From assembly GCA_965225735.1 (NCBI GenBank), contig CBDDBN010000025.1:324560-388559 (forward strand): DNA of 64,000 nt. Reading direction: 5' to 3'. Positions within the stretch are counted from its first letter, which is position 1. The number at the start of each line of letters is the position of its first letter. Shown here piece after piece: positions 15,780 to 24,518 of this stretch. Below the pieces are notes generated by a model. That model worked only from the letters and a program-made list of their open reading frames with translations. It made no database searches and had not been told where the DNA came from. The DNA comes from Denitrobaculum sp965225735. Lineage in GTDB: Bacteria; Pseudomonadota; Alphaproteobacteria; Kiloniellales; Kiloniellaceae. The position numbers were made by a program, and so were the translations under genes.

Positions 15780-17965
15780 GCCTTGACCTCCATCAGCGCG
15801 CGTGCCGCGGCCACGATCCCGTCGCGTGACGGCAAGGTCGCGCCATAGGCGGGACCGGTGGCGATGAAACTGTCTTCCGCCGTGACGCGAGCTGTGGGAA
15901 CGTCTCGGCGTTCCGCGAACAGCGCCATCAAGCCTTCGGCCTGTCCTCCCGTCCGGCGGCACTCATCGACGATCAGGATCCGGTCACAGTCCTCGGTCGC
16001 CGCCAGCAGCGCTTCCTCAGGCAACGGCGCGAGCCAGCGCAGATCGACGATGCGCAGGTCGATCCCGGCTTCCCGCAGAAGCGGTTCGGCCTGACGCGAC
16101 AGAAGATGGCCGTTCCCGTAGGTGACGATTGCGAGATCCTTCCCCGCTCCGTGGATGCCCACTTCCCCCAGCGCGATCTTCTTGTCCGGCGCCGGATAGT
16201 GACACATCCAGGCGCCGTCTCCGGCCTCGTGGAGGTCGCGCATGGGATAGAGCGCGATGGGCTCCAGGAAGACCACGACCCGCTGTTCCTCGCGCGCCAG
16301 ACGGACGCATTCGCGCAGCATCTGCGCCGCATCCGCACCGTTGGAGGGACAGGCGATGATAACGCCGGGAATGTCCCGCAGCACCGCTATGGAATTGTCA
16401 TTGTGGAAGTGTCCGCCGAAACCACGCTGGTAGCCAAGCCCGGCGATGCGCAGGACCATCGGGTTGGTGAACTGGCCAACCGAGAAGAATGGCAGGGTCG
16501 CTGCCTCCCCCCTGATCTGATCCTCGGCATTGTGCAGATAAGCCAGGAACTGGATCTCGGGCATCGGCAGGAAACCGTTCTGCGCGACACCGATGGCCAG
16601 CCCCAGGATCGATTGCTCGTCCAGCAGTGTATCGATCACACGGTCTGGCCCAAAGCGTTGCTGCAGTTTCTGCGTCACGCCGTAGACACCGCCTTTGCGC
16701 CCCACGTCCTCGCCCATCGCCACGATCTCTCGGTGCTCCAGCATCAGATCGGTTAGCGCCCAGTTGATCAGGCGGGACATGGGTTGCGGCGCGTCCATTG
16801 CCTTGAGATCCACGCCGAAGGCTGCCGCACGGTCGTCCGCCGAAGGACCGTTGGTGGGCCGGCACTGCCGCTTCGGTGGAATCAGGCTGGCCGTGACATC
16901 CTCAGCGTTGCGCAGATGAGGGCGCGTCACGGCCTGTTCCGCGACGCGGCGCACGCGGCTACAGGTCTCTTCATAAATTTTCAGAGCGTCGGACGCGGCA
17001 AGAGCCCCTGCTTCTTCCAGCAAGCGCGCCGAATGCAGGAGCGGATCATTGCCTTCGTCAGCCTCCACCTCCGTTTTTGGCAAATAACTGGTGGCAACAT
17101 CGGCGCCCGCGTGTCCGTAGAGACGGACTGTGCGCAGATGCAGGAAGGCGGGTTTGCGGCGCTGGCGCACAAAGGCCGCGGCTTTCGCCGTCACGCGCGC
17201 GGCCTCATAGATATCGAGACCGTCCGCGGTAAAATACTTCAGACCCGGCCGGTCGCGCATGGAAGCCTCGACCCAGCCGCGCGGGGTCTTGGTCGAGATG
17301 CCGATGCCGTTGTCTTCGCAAATCAGCAATAGCGGCAGAGGAACGCCCTGGAAGGAGGTCCAGCAGGCTGTGTTGAACGCGCCCTGCGCCGTGGAGTGGT
17401 TGACAGAGGCATCGCCGAAAGAGCAGACCGCGATGGCATCCTGCGCCAGCACCCGATGCTCAGGCGCGATCCGTCGCGCCAGACCGATGCTGTAGGCCGC
17501 GCCCACGGCCTTGGGCAGGTGACTGGCGATGGTCGAGGTCTGCGGCGGGATCATGAGGACCTTGGAGCCGAGCACCTTGTGCCGGCCGCCGCTGGTGGGA
17601 TCTTCCGACGAACAGGCGAAGCTGAGCAGCATGTCCCAGGTCATGGACTGGCCCGGCACCTGATCGGCGCGCGCGATCTGAAAGGCCGCGTCGCGGTAAT
17701 GCAGGAAGGCGATGTCGTCCGGCCGCAATGCCTGCGCCACGGCGGCCATGCCTTCGTGACCGCTGGAGCCGATGGTGTAGAAACCCTGCCCCGCTTTCTG
17801 CATGGCCCGGCTCGTGATGTCGAGCGCACGGCTCAGAACCTGGGCGCGGAAAACGGCGACGGCCTCGCTCGGCGTGAGGTTCCCACCGGGGCCGCGCCCT
17901 TGCGGAAAGTCGCGCGCCGCAACCCGGCGCAGAAAGTTATCGTGAACGATTTCGGCGCGGTCCAT
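15776..17965 (-). CDS. 2-oxoacid dehydrogenase E1, alpha and beta subunits fused
   Basis: A 729-residue ThDP-dependent enzyme. Residues 1 to about 370 match the E1-alpha subunit of branched-chain/pyruvate dehydrogenases, with the ThDP-binding motif FGDASVNHSTAQGAFNTACW (GD...N). Residues 400-729 match the E1-beta transketolase-like domain (MGEDVGRKGGVYGVTQKL; GGHFHNDNSIAVL; LIVDECRRTGGQAEGLMALF). The family decarboxylates a 2-oxo acid and normally hands the acyl group to a lipoyl E2. No E2 or E3 gene is present here; instead a FabD-like acyltransferase follows with a 4-bp overlap and an aminotransferase precedes. Which oxo acid is used cannot be told. Confidence 0.88.
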   Translation of the reverse strand: MDRAEIVHDNFLRRVAARDFPQGRGPGGNLTPSEAVAVFRAQVLSRALDITSRAMQKAGQGFYTIGSSGHEGMAAVAQALRPDDIAFLHYRDAAFQIARADQVPGQSMTWDMLLSFACSSEDPTSGGRHKVLGSKVLMIPPQTSTIASHLPKAVGAAYSIGLARRIAPEHRVLAQDAIAVCSFGDASVNHSTAQGAFNTACWTSFQGVPLPLLLICEDNGIGISTKTPRGWVEASMRDRPGLKYFTADGLDIYEAARVTAKAAAFVRQRRKPAFLHLRTVRLYGHAGADVATSYLPKTEVEADEGNDPLLHSARLLEEAGALAASDALKIYEETCSRVRRVAEQAVTRPHLRNAEDVTASLIPPKRQCRPTNGPSADDRAAAFGVDLKAMDAPQPMSRLINWALTDLMLEHREIVAMGEDVGRKGGVYGVTQKLQQRFGPDRVIDTLLDEQSILGLAIGVAQNGFLPMPEIQFLAYLHNAEDQIRGEAATLPFFSVGQFTNPMVLRIAGLGYQRGFGGHFHNDNSIAVLRDIPGVIIACPSNGADAAQMLRECVRLAREEQRVVVFLEPIALYPMRDLHEAGDGAWMCHYPAPDKKIALGEVGIHGAGKDLAIVTYGNGHLLSRQAEPLLREAGIDLRIVDLRWLAPLPEEALLAATEDCDRILIVDECRRTGGQAEGLMALFAERRDVPTARVTAEDSFIATGPAYGATLPSRDGIVAAARALMEVKA

Positions 17966-17998
17966 GACGCATTCCTGAATGTATAACCCTTGGCTGCT

Positions 17999-19210
17999 TT
18001 ACGACTGCAGAGCCGCGACCGCCCGCGTGATCCTCTGCAAAGCGTCCCGCAGAATTTCCTCCGCATAGGCATAGGACAGACGGAAGCTCCTGGGTCCGGA
18101 GAAAGCCCGTCCAGGAACGAGCGCCAACCCCTCCGTCTCCAACAGATAGCGGCAGAAGTCGGCATCATCTTCGATCACTTGGCCATCCGGTGTCCGCATG
18201 CCGATCAAACCCGAACAATCGGGAAAGACATAGAACGCCCCCTCCGGCACAGGGCAATGGAGTTGCGGAATGGCATTCAAGGCGCTGACCACCAGATCGC
18301 GGCGGTGCTGGAACGACGCCTTGCGTTCCTCCAACAGAGACTGGTCGCCAGAAAGTGCAGCCAAGGCCGCAGCCTGCGAAATCGAGGAAGCACCGGACGT
18401 GCTTTGACCCTGTATGACGGCCATGGCCTTGATAGCTTCAACAGGCCCGATGGCCCAGCCGAGGCGCCAGCCGGTCATGGAATAGGCCTTGGAAACGCCG
18501 TTGATAACGACAGATCGATCCACCAAATCCGGCAGCGCGTCCCTGATCGAGGTAAAGGGCACGTAGGCGATGTGCTCGTAAATCTCGTCCGACACGACCC
18601 AGACATGCTCATGCTGCCGGAGCACGTCACCCAGAGCCTCGAGCTCCGCCCGGCTGTACATGGCGCCGCTCGGGTTAGAGGGCGAATTCAACAGCAGCCA
18701 GCGCGTCTTGGGCGTGATCGCCGCGGCCAACTGTTCGGGTACGAGCTTGTAACCCTGATTAGGCCCGCAGACCAACTCGACCAGTTTACCCTGCGCACCC
18801 CCGATCATGTCACGATAGCTTGTCCAATAAGGTGTCGGACAGATCACCTCATCGCCCTCGTCCAGCGATGCAAAAAAGAGATTGAAGAGCGCCTGTTTTG
18901 CCCCGGTTGAAATGATGACGTTTTCAGCCGCAACGCCTGCGCCTTCAGCAACCTTCGCCCGTAACGCCGGCGTTCCTGCCGTCGGCGGATAGCGGGTCTC
19001 ACCCGCCGCCATCGCCGCTGTGGCCGCAGCACAGACATGCTCGGGCGTGGGGAAGTCGGGCTCGCCTGTGCCAAGCGAAATAACGTCCCTGCCGGCTGCG
19101 CGCATCCGCGCCGCAGCTTCCGAAACCTGAACGATCTCCGACATCTCGGCGGAGGCAATGCGTTGCGCGCGCCGGAAACCAGCGCGTTCTGTCGTGACGA
19201 TGCTATCCAT
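17999..19210 (-). CDS. Class I/II pyridoxal-phosphate aminotransferase (aspartate aminotransferase-like)
   Basis: A 403-residue fold-type I aminotransferase of subgroup I-gamma (AspC/AatA-like). LLLNSPSNPSGAMYSRAELE holds the substrate-binding NPSG, and VVINGVSKAYSMTGWRLGWA the PLP-binding Lys with the following Arg region. It converts an amino acid to its 2-oxo acid. The ATG at 19208-19210 overlaps the end of the saccharopine-dehydrogenase-like gene by 8 bp, so I prefer it to the alternative 11 codons upstream. Position before the E1 gene suggests it produces the oxo acid that E1 decarboxylates. Confidence 0.88.
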   Translation of the reverse strand: MDSIVTTERAGFRRAQRIASAEMSEIVQVSEAAARMRAAGRDVISLGTGEPDFPTPEHVCAAATAAMAAGETRYPPTAGTPALRAKVAEGAGVAAENVIISTGAKQALFNLFFASLDEGDEVICPTPYWTSYRDMIGGAQGKLVELVCGPNQGYKLVPEQLAAAITPKTRWLLLNSPSNPSGAMYSRAELEALGDVLRQHEHVWVVSDEIYEHIAYVPFTSIRDALPDLVDRSVVINGVSKAYSMTGWRLGWAIGPVEAIKAMAVIQGQSTSGASSISQAAALAALSGDQSLLEERKASFQHRRDLVVSALNAIPQLHCPVPEGAFYVFPDCSGLIGMRTPDGQVIEDDADFCRYLLETEGLALVPGRAFSGPRSFRLSYAYAEEILRDALQRITRAVAALQS

Positions 19211-20267
19211 TGTTCGCGTATGCCGATCCTGTTTTGGTTGCAAGGAATGCCGAAAGCGGCACGTTTTCCTGTTTCAGGAAACCGGAATTCGGCAGCGCGC
19301 CGTCCCGGACCATCTCGATGATCGCGACGACCGAGGAAGCTGTGGTCCAGGCAATGGCCGTGCGCTGGCGGCCGGCCAGTTCGATCGGCTTGTAGCCGCG
19401 CACGAACTCATGGCGGGCCAGCTTGTCGTCCTTCGTCCCTTCCGCCGCGACATGGATATAGACGATATCCTCATCCACCGGCGGCTTGGCATGCACAAGG
19501 ATCTCGCCGGCTTCTTTGCGGCGCTCGCGCATCAGCAGCTCGTGGAAAAAGAAGTTCATCAGCTTCACATGACCGGGATAACGCATGGTCTTGTAATCGA
19601 TGTTGGGCACGCGCCCCAGGTAAGTCTCGCACATGGTGCCGAGGCCGCCCGAGGTGGTGAAGGCTTCAAGCTCCGTGCCCTGGATATAGAGCTTTTCGAT
19701 CCATTCCATGGGGGAGACCCATTTGATCTCACCGTCTTCCAGAACTTCGCAGTCGTTCAGGTATTCGTTCACCACACCCTCGGGCGACCAGTTGAAGGAG
19801 TATCCCATCAGGCCGGTCGGGTTCTGTGGCAGCGCGCCGACGCGCATCCGGCAGGAGCGGCAGTCGTCGAACTGGGAAATCAGATCGGCGCCGACAATGC
19901 CGACGAAGCCCGGCGCCAGACCGCATTGCGGCGCCATCAGTCCCTTGGAGGTGGCGGACATCTCGATGATCGCCTTGGTGGTGGGCACATCCTCGGTCAG
20001 ATCGAAGTAATGAATACCGGCAGCGTGGGCCAACTCGGCGACCGCCGTATTCAGGTGATAGGGCAAACAGGAGAGGACTGCATCGACCTTTGCCAGTTCC
20101 GGCGCGAGCGCCTCTGCGGAACTGATGTCCAGGGCTTTGACGTCAAAAGGAAAGGATTTGTCCGGGGCCCTCATATCGAAGCCAGTCACCTGGAAACCGG
20201 AACCGGCCAGCAACTCCGCCGCTAACGCGCCGACTTTGCCCAACCCCAACACCGCAACGCTCTGCAT
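19203..20267 (-). CDS. Saccharopine dehydrogenase family protein
   Basis: A 354-residue NAD(P)-dependent oxidoreductase. The N-terminal Rossmann motif VAVLGLGKVGALAAELLAGS is followed by FDMRAPDKS and the family-typical AVLSCLPYHLNTAVAELA and GLAPGFVGIVGADL. It resembles short saccharopine/lysine-6-dehydrogenase-type enzymes that oxidise the C-N bond of lysine-derived substrates. It is first in a four-gene operon (this, aminotransferase, E1, acyltransferase). AGGAGG lies 10 bases before the ATG at 20265-20267; a GTG two codons upstream is less well spaced. Exact substrate unknown. Confidence 0.85.
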   Translation of the reverse strand: MQSVAVLGLGKVGALAAELLAGSGFQVTGFDMRAPDKSFPFDVKALDISSAEALAPELAKVDAVLSCLPYHLNTAVAELAHAAGIHYFDLTEDVPTTKAIIEMSATSKGLMAPQCGLAPGFVGIVGADLISQFDDCRSCRMRVGALPQNPTGLMGYSFNWSPEGVVNEYLNDCEVLEDGEIKWVSPMEWIEKLYIQGTELEAFTTSGGLGTMCETYLGRVPNIDYKTMRYPGHVKLMNFFFHELLMRERRKEAGEILVHAKPPVDEDIVYIHVAAEGTKDDKLARHEFVRGYKPIELAGRQRTAIAWTTASSVVAIIEMVRDGALPNSGFLKQENVPLSAFLATKTGSAYANNG

Positions 20268-20382
20268 CTGCACTCCGCCTCCTAGGAATTTCCGCCATCT
20301 TACCGCTTTTAATAGGCAGAAAAACTCACTATTAACTCACCAAAAGATGCATAAATGTAATGAATAGCGATCAGACATCGGC

Positions 20383-21279
20383 ATGACCTCGACCCGCCAT
20401 CTCCCTTCGCTCGCGGTTCTGCGCAGCTTCGAAGCCGCCGCGCGCCATGAGAGTTTCACCCACGCGGCCGAAGAACTCAATCTTACGCAGGGCGCCATTA
20501 GCCGTCAGGTGAAAGAACTGGAAGAAACGATCGGCGCGTCGCTGTTTCGCCGCGAAGGCCGGAGCGTGAGATTGACCCAGACCGGCTTCGATCTGGCGCG
20601 GTCCTTGTCGTCGGATCTGGAGAGCCTGCGGAACAGCATCTCCGAGGCGATGGCCGCGGGCAAGGGACGCAGCCTCTTGAAGCTCGCGGTGCTGCCGACC
20701 TTTTGCGATCGATGGCTGGTGCCGCGGCTCAGCGATTTCCTGTCCCGTCATCCTGAAATCCAACTCAGCATCGCCACCCGCGACCGGCCTTTCAATCTGT
20801 CGGAGGAGCGCTTCGACATGGCGATCCACTTCGGGCGCGACGACTGGCCGGGCGGGCACCTAACCCACCTGTGCAGCGAAACGCTGTTCGCCGTAGCCTC
20901 GCCGGCGTTTCGCGATCGCCACGAGATCGAAGATCCGGCTGACCTCACGCGCGTGCCGCTTCTGCAGCTCGAGACCCGGGCGGGCGCCTGGTCCGACTGG
21001 TTCGCCTTTTGCGGGCTGGCACAAAGGAACGAACCGCCCAGCATTCAGTTCGACCAGTTCTCTACGATCATCACCGCCGCCAAGCATGGGCTGGGGGCCG
21101 CGCTCTTGCCGAGCTACCTGATCGAACCGGAGCTGCAAAGCGGCAGCCTCGTACGGCTCGTGGAAAAGGAACTCTCGACGGATAACAGCTACTGCGTGGT
21201 CGCGGCGAGCAAAGACCCGCCCGTCAATGTCCGGAAGATGACGCAGTGGCTGCTGGAAAACCTAAAGTCGCTCTCTTGA
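20383..21279 (+). CDS. LysR-family regulator (GcvA-like)
   Basis: A 298-residue LysR protein of the GcvA subgroup. HTH LPSLAVLRSFEAAARHESFT and LNLTQGAISRQVKELEE; effector domain with LSEERFDMAIHFGRDDWPGG. It is divergent from the saccharopine-dehydrogenase operon across a roughly 115-bp AT-rich spacer, so it is probably that operon's regulator. It ends nine bases from the stop of tctA on the other strand. Confidence 0.9.
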   Translation: MTSTRHLPSLAVLRSFEAAARHESFTHAAEELNLTQGAISRQVKELEETIGASLFRREGRSVRLTQTGFDLARSLSSDLESLRNSISEAMAAGKGRSLLKLAVLPTFCDRWLVPRLSDFLSRHPEIQLSIATRDRPFNLSEERFDMAIHFGRDDWPGGHLTHLCSETLFAVASPAFRDRHEIEDPADLTRVPLLQLETRAGAWSDWFAFCGLAQRNEPPSIQFDQFSTIITAAKHGLGAALLPSYLIEPELQSGSLVRLVEKELSTDNSYCVVAASKDPPVNVRKMTQWLLENLKSLS

Positions 21280-21287
21280 CCGTCTCT

Positions 21288-22799
21288 CTATTCCTCGTTT
21301 GTCGCGTTCTGTTTTAACGCCTTCGCCGCGCGTAGGCTCGTGTGCACAATCGCGAAGACGGTGACGGCAGTCAGCACCCAGAAGACCCAGGTGATCGGTC
21401 CGCGGAACAGGATCTCGGGCGAGCCACCGGACATCAGCATGGCCTGACGGAAATTATCTTCGAGCAACGGTCCCAGAATGAAGGCGATCAGGAAGGGCGC
21501 GGCCGGGATCCCGTAGCGCAACATTACGAAGCCGAGCCAGCCCACTGCAAACATCACCCCGACATCGAAGACGTTGTTGTTCACGGCGTAGCAGCCGTAG
21601 ACGCAGAGCACCATGACCAACGGAAAGAGGATCCCGCGCGGAATATCGGCAACATAACGAAAGACCCGGATCGCCGCACCGCCGATGAAGAACAGCGCCA
21701 CGGAACTGACAATCAGGCCGACGAAAAGCCCGTAGATGAGATCCACGTTCAGAACGAACATCATGGGACCGGGCTGCAGGCCGTGGATCATGAAGGCGCC
21801 GATGATGATGGCGGTGATCACATCGCCCGGAATGCCCAACGCGAGCAGCGGGATCAGGGTCGCACCGGCGACGCCGTTGTTGCCGGCCTCCGAGGCCGCG
21901 ACGCCTTCGATCTCGCCCTTGCCGAAATTGTCGCGGTTGGGCGAGGTTCGGCGGGCTTCACTGTAGGAGAGAAAGGCCGAGGGTGCGGCGCCGATGCCTG
22001 GGATACTGCCAAGAAAGGCGCCAATCGCCGAACCGCGGGCGATGGTCTTGAAGCAGCGCTTGTACTCGGCAAAGCTGACGCTGTGCCGGCCCAGACCTCT
22101 GACGTTGCCGTCGTGGCCGTGGGGGCTCCAGACCATCGACAGGATTTCGGGAATGGCGAAGAGACCGATCAGGACAGCAATGAAGTTCAGCCCGCCCATG
22201 AGGTTCGGATCGTTGAAATTAAAGCGGTTGGTGCCGTAGACCAGATCCAGGCCCACAGTCGCCAGCAGCAGACCCAGAACCGCCGAGATCATACCTTTCA
22301 GCAAGCTGTCTCCCGACACACCGGCAATGATGGTCAGCGAGAAAAGGATCAGCGTGAAGAACTCCGGCGGCCCGAAACTCAACGCGAAGGACGCCAGCCA
22401 GCCGGCGAAGAGAATGAGCGCAAGGTTCGAAAAGAGATCCGCCGTGCAGGAGGCATAGAGCGCCATGGTGAGGGCGCGCCCGGCCTCACCCTTTTCCGCC
22501 ATCGGGTATCCGTCCAGCACCGTGGCGCTGGAAGCCGGTGTGCCCGGGGTCTTGATGAGAATGGCCGGAATGGATCCTCCGAAGATGCCGCCCTTGTAAA
22601 CGCCGAGCAGCAAAAGGATCCCGGTGACCGGCTGCATCGCAAAAGTGAACGGCAGCGTCAGGGCCACGGCCATGGTTGCCGACAGGCCCGGGATCGCGCC
22701 CGCGACCGTGCCGATCGCCACGCCCACGATCAAGGCCAGGATGGCCTCGAAATTCGAGACCACCGCCAGGCCGGTCATGATGTTGTCGAAGAAACTCAC
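21288..22799 (-). CDS. tctA: Tripartite tricarboxylate transporter, large permease TctA
   Basis: A 503-residue protein with about 12 membrane helices. GVAIGTVAGAIPGLSATMAV and ALTLPFTFAMQPVTGILLLL, then GSIPAILIKTPGTPASSATV, are signatures of the TctA family. With TctB and the periplasmic TctC it forms a secondary, binding-protein-dependent importer for citrate-like and other carboxylates. The start overlaps tctB (ATGA). Confidence 0.93.
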   Translation of the reverse strand: MSFFDNIMTGLAVVSNFEAILALIVGVAIGTVAGAIPGLSATMAVALTLPFTFAMQPVTGILLLLGVYKGGIFGGSIPAILIKTPGTPASSATVLDGYPMAEKGEAGRALTMALYASCTADLFSNLALILFAGWLASFALSFGPPEFFTLILFSLTIIAGVSGDSLLKGMISAVLGLLLATVGLDLVYGTNRFNFNDPNLMGGLNFIAVLIGLFAIPEILSMVWSPHGHDGNVRGLGRHSVSFAEYKRCFKTIARGSAIGAFLGSIPGIGAAPSAFLSYSEARRTSPNRDNFGKGEIEGVAASEAGNNGVAGATLIPLLALGIPGDVITAIIIGAFMIHGLQPGPMMFVLNVDLIYGLFVGLIVSSVALFFIGGAAIRVFRYVADIPRGILFPLVMVLCVYGCYAVNNNVFDVGVMFAVGWLGFVMLRYGIPAAPFLIAFILGPLLEDNFRQAMLMSGGSPEILFRGPITWVFWVLTAVTVFAIVHTSLRAAKALKQNATNEE

Positions 22800-23278
22800 G
22801 GCAGCCTCACAAAGTCACCCTGCGGGATGGCGACGCCGGCCACGTGGGCGAAGAAAGCATAGAGAATGAGAGGAACGAAGACCGCCGCCAGAACCGCCGC
22901 AACCGGATGCCGCGTCTTGATCAGAAAGGCCAGGGCGGCAAAGGCGAGCATCGACGTCCAAACCATCCCGATCACCGGTGCGGCCAGGACATAGAGCACC
23001 ATCAACACGGCCATGAGTCCGAGACGGATTGGAGCGCCACCCACGCCACCGAGAAAGCTCTCGTGGTTCTCGTTGTCCAAGCGGCGCGAGGTCAGCAGCA
23101 GACCGATACCGCCCAACGCCAGAAGCGCCGCCAGGATGCGCGGCCAGAACAAAGGCGACAGTACGATGTTCTGAACATTGCTGGGCGACGTGACGCCGTA
23201 GGGAATGCCGACGAGATAGAGAAAGATGGCGAAGAGGATCGCCGCAACGCCGATTTGTCTGTGGGATTTCGCGGACAC
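22796..23278 (-). CDS. tctB: Tripartite tricarboxylate transporter, small permease TctB
   Basis: A 160-residue protein with four membrane helices, in the size range and topology of TctB (the first helix around QIGVAAILFAIFLYLVGIPY). I chose the GTG at 23276-23278 behind GGGGGG because the alternative GTG at 23314 lies directly against the stem-loop at 23318-23351. It sits between tctC and tctA in the usual order. Confidence 0.87.
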   Translation of the reverse strand: MSAKSHRQIGVAAILFAIFLYLVGIPYGVTSPSNVQNIVLSPLFWPRILAALLALGGIGLLLTSRRLDNENHESFLGGVGGAPIRLGLMAVLMVLYVLAAPVIGMVWTSMLAFAALAFLIKTRHPVAAVLAAVFVPLILYAFFAHVAGVAIPQGDFVRLP

Positions 23279-23317
23279 CTCGCCCCCCAGTCCGAAGGAT
23301 CGTGCTCGAAGCACTTC

Positions 23318-23351
23318 GGGCGGCCCGAACGCTACAGGTTCCGGGCCGCCC
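23318..23351. terminator. Stem-loop between tctC and tctB
   Basis: GGGCGGCCCGAA (23318-23329) pairs with TTCCGGGCCGCCC (23339-23351), with one bulged base and a 9-base loop. There is no T-run. Located just after the binding-protein gene and before the permeases, it probably acts as an attenuator or 3' stabiliser so that the periplasmic protein is made in excess. Confidence 0.65.
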
Positions 23352-23376
23352 TCAAACGCTTAACTCCAGGGGTTTA

Positions 23377-24354
23377 TCAGCCCTCGATCCTCATGCCCAG
23401 CTCATCGACCAGCTTGCGGAAGATGTTGTACTGACCCTCGATAAAGCTCTGGCTTTCCGCGGGGTCCATGAGGCGAATGATCGAACCGCGGGCTTCCATC
23501 TTGCTGCGGAAACCTTCGTCTTCCGTCGCGGTCTTCATCCAGCCGCCCCACTTTTCGGCGACATCATCGGGAAGATCGTCGGGACCGGCGATGCCCGTCC
23601 AGCCGACGAGCTGCTGCAAGGCCGGCTTACCGAGATCGACCGAGGTCGGCGCGTCGAAACCGGCGACCGGCTCCGAGGTCGTGACCATAAGCGGACGAAG
23701 CTGCTTGTTGGAGACGAAGCTCGCCAGCGCGGAGGAGTTGGTGCAGATAAAGGTCGCCGTGCCGTTCAGGACTGCGGTGGCTGCTGCCCCGCCGCCCTTC
23801 AGCGGAATATGAGTCGCAGCCTCCAAGGGATTTTCGATGCCAAATTCTTTCAGCACCATTGCACCAGCCAGATGCAGCAGCGAACCGACACCCGAAGAGC
23901 TGTAGCTCGCGCCACCGGATTTGACCTTGGCAATCAGTTGATCCATCGAGGTGATGTCGGAACCCGCATTCACCGCGCAGGCGACCGGATTGATCTCGTA
24001 GACACCGACGAAGCGGAAATCGTCCAGCGTGTAGGGAAGCGTCGCCTTCATCGCCGGGTTCACCGAGTGGGAACCGACACGCGCGAACAGCAGGGTATAG
24101 CCGTCGGCCTTGGCATTCTGAACAGCGACCGAACCGGTTGCACCGCCGGCGCCGGTCTTGTTGACCATGACCAGAGGCTTGCCAACCGCGTTGCCCAGCG
24201 GTTCGGCAATTGTTCGCGCCGAAATATCCGTCGCGCCGCCGGGGCCGTAAGGAATCACCATATTGACGGGGCGCTCGGGGTACTCCGCCTGCGCGGCGGT
24301 AAAGGAAACGGCGAGCGCTGCCGCTGCGGCAACCCCCTTGATCACGTACTTCAT
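23377..24354 (-). CDS. tctC: Tripartite tricarboxylate transporter substrate-binding protein TctC
   Basis: A 325-residue periplasmic binding protein (Bug/TctC family). The signal peptide is MKYVIKGVAAAAALAVSFTA with cleavage likely after AQA. Mature features are ERPVNMVIPYGPGGATDISA and GKPLVMVNKTGAGG, the family's ligand-loop motifs. The ATG at 24352-24354 follows GGAGGAGCCGAC; five extra upstream codons are unlikely. Substrate is probably a carboxylate; the neighbouring fumarase/fumarate-reductase operon points to a C4-type acid, but this is inference. It is divergent from a LysR gene. Confidence 0.92.
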   Translation of the reverse strand: MKYVIKGVAAAAALAVSFTAAQAEYPERPVNMVIPYGPGGATDISARTIAEPLGNAVGKPLVMVNKTGAGGATGSVAVQNAKADGYTLLFARVGSHSVNPAMKATLPYTLDDFRFVGVYEINPVACAVNAGSDITSMDQLIAKVKSGGASYSSSGVGSLLHLAGAMVLKEFGIENPLEAATHIPLKGGGAAATAVLNGTATFICTNSSALASFVSNKQLRPLMVTTSEPVAGFDAPTSVDLGKPALQQLVGWTGIAGPDDLPDDVAEKWGGWMKTATEDEGFRSKMEARGSIIRLMDPAESQSFIEGQYNIFRKLVDELGMRIEG

Positions 24355-24481
24355 GTCGGCTCCTCCCATGTCATTTGTTCGATTGTTGTTTCATTTCACT
24401 GGACTGACTATAGCAGCCAGATCCGAGTTTTGATCGATTGACTTAGGTTATGAGTAAGTATATTTTTATAAAAGATACAAA

Positions 24482-24502
24482 TTTTTACATAATATGTAAA
24501 AA
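24482..24502. promoter_or_regulatory. Perfect 21-bp palindrome upstream of LysR gene
   Basis: TTTTTACAT (24482-24490) and ATGTAAAAA (24494-24502) flank AAT. The dyad lies 16 bp before the LysR start (24519) in a very AT-rich divergent region shared with tctC. It fits an autoregulatory LysR-type site, and a repressing position for the regulator's own gene. Confidence 0.55.
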
Positions 24503-24518
24503 TTACTTACACTAAATC

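Noticed and set aside
21342..22862. A 506-codon forward frame over tctA
   Set aside because: Low-complexity, His/Asp/Arg-rich translation typical of a shadow; TctA on the reverse strand is unmistakable.
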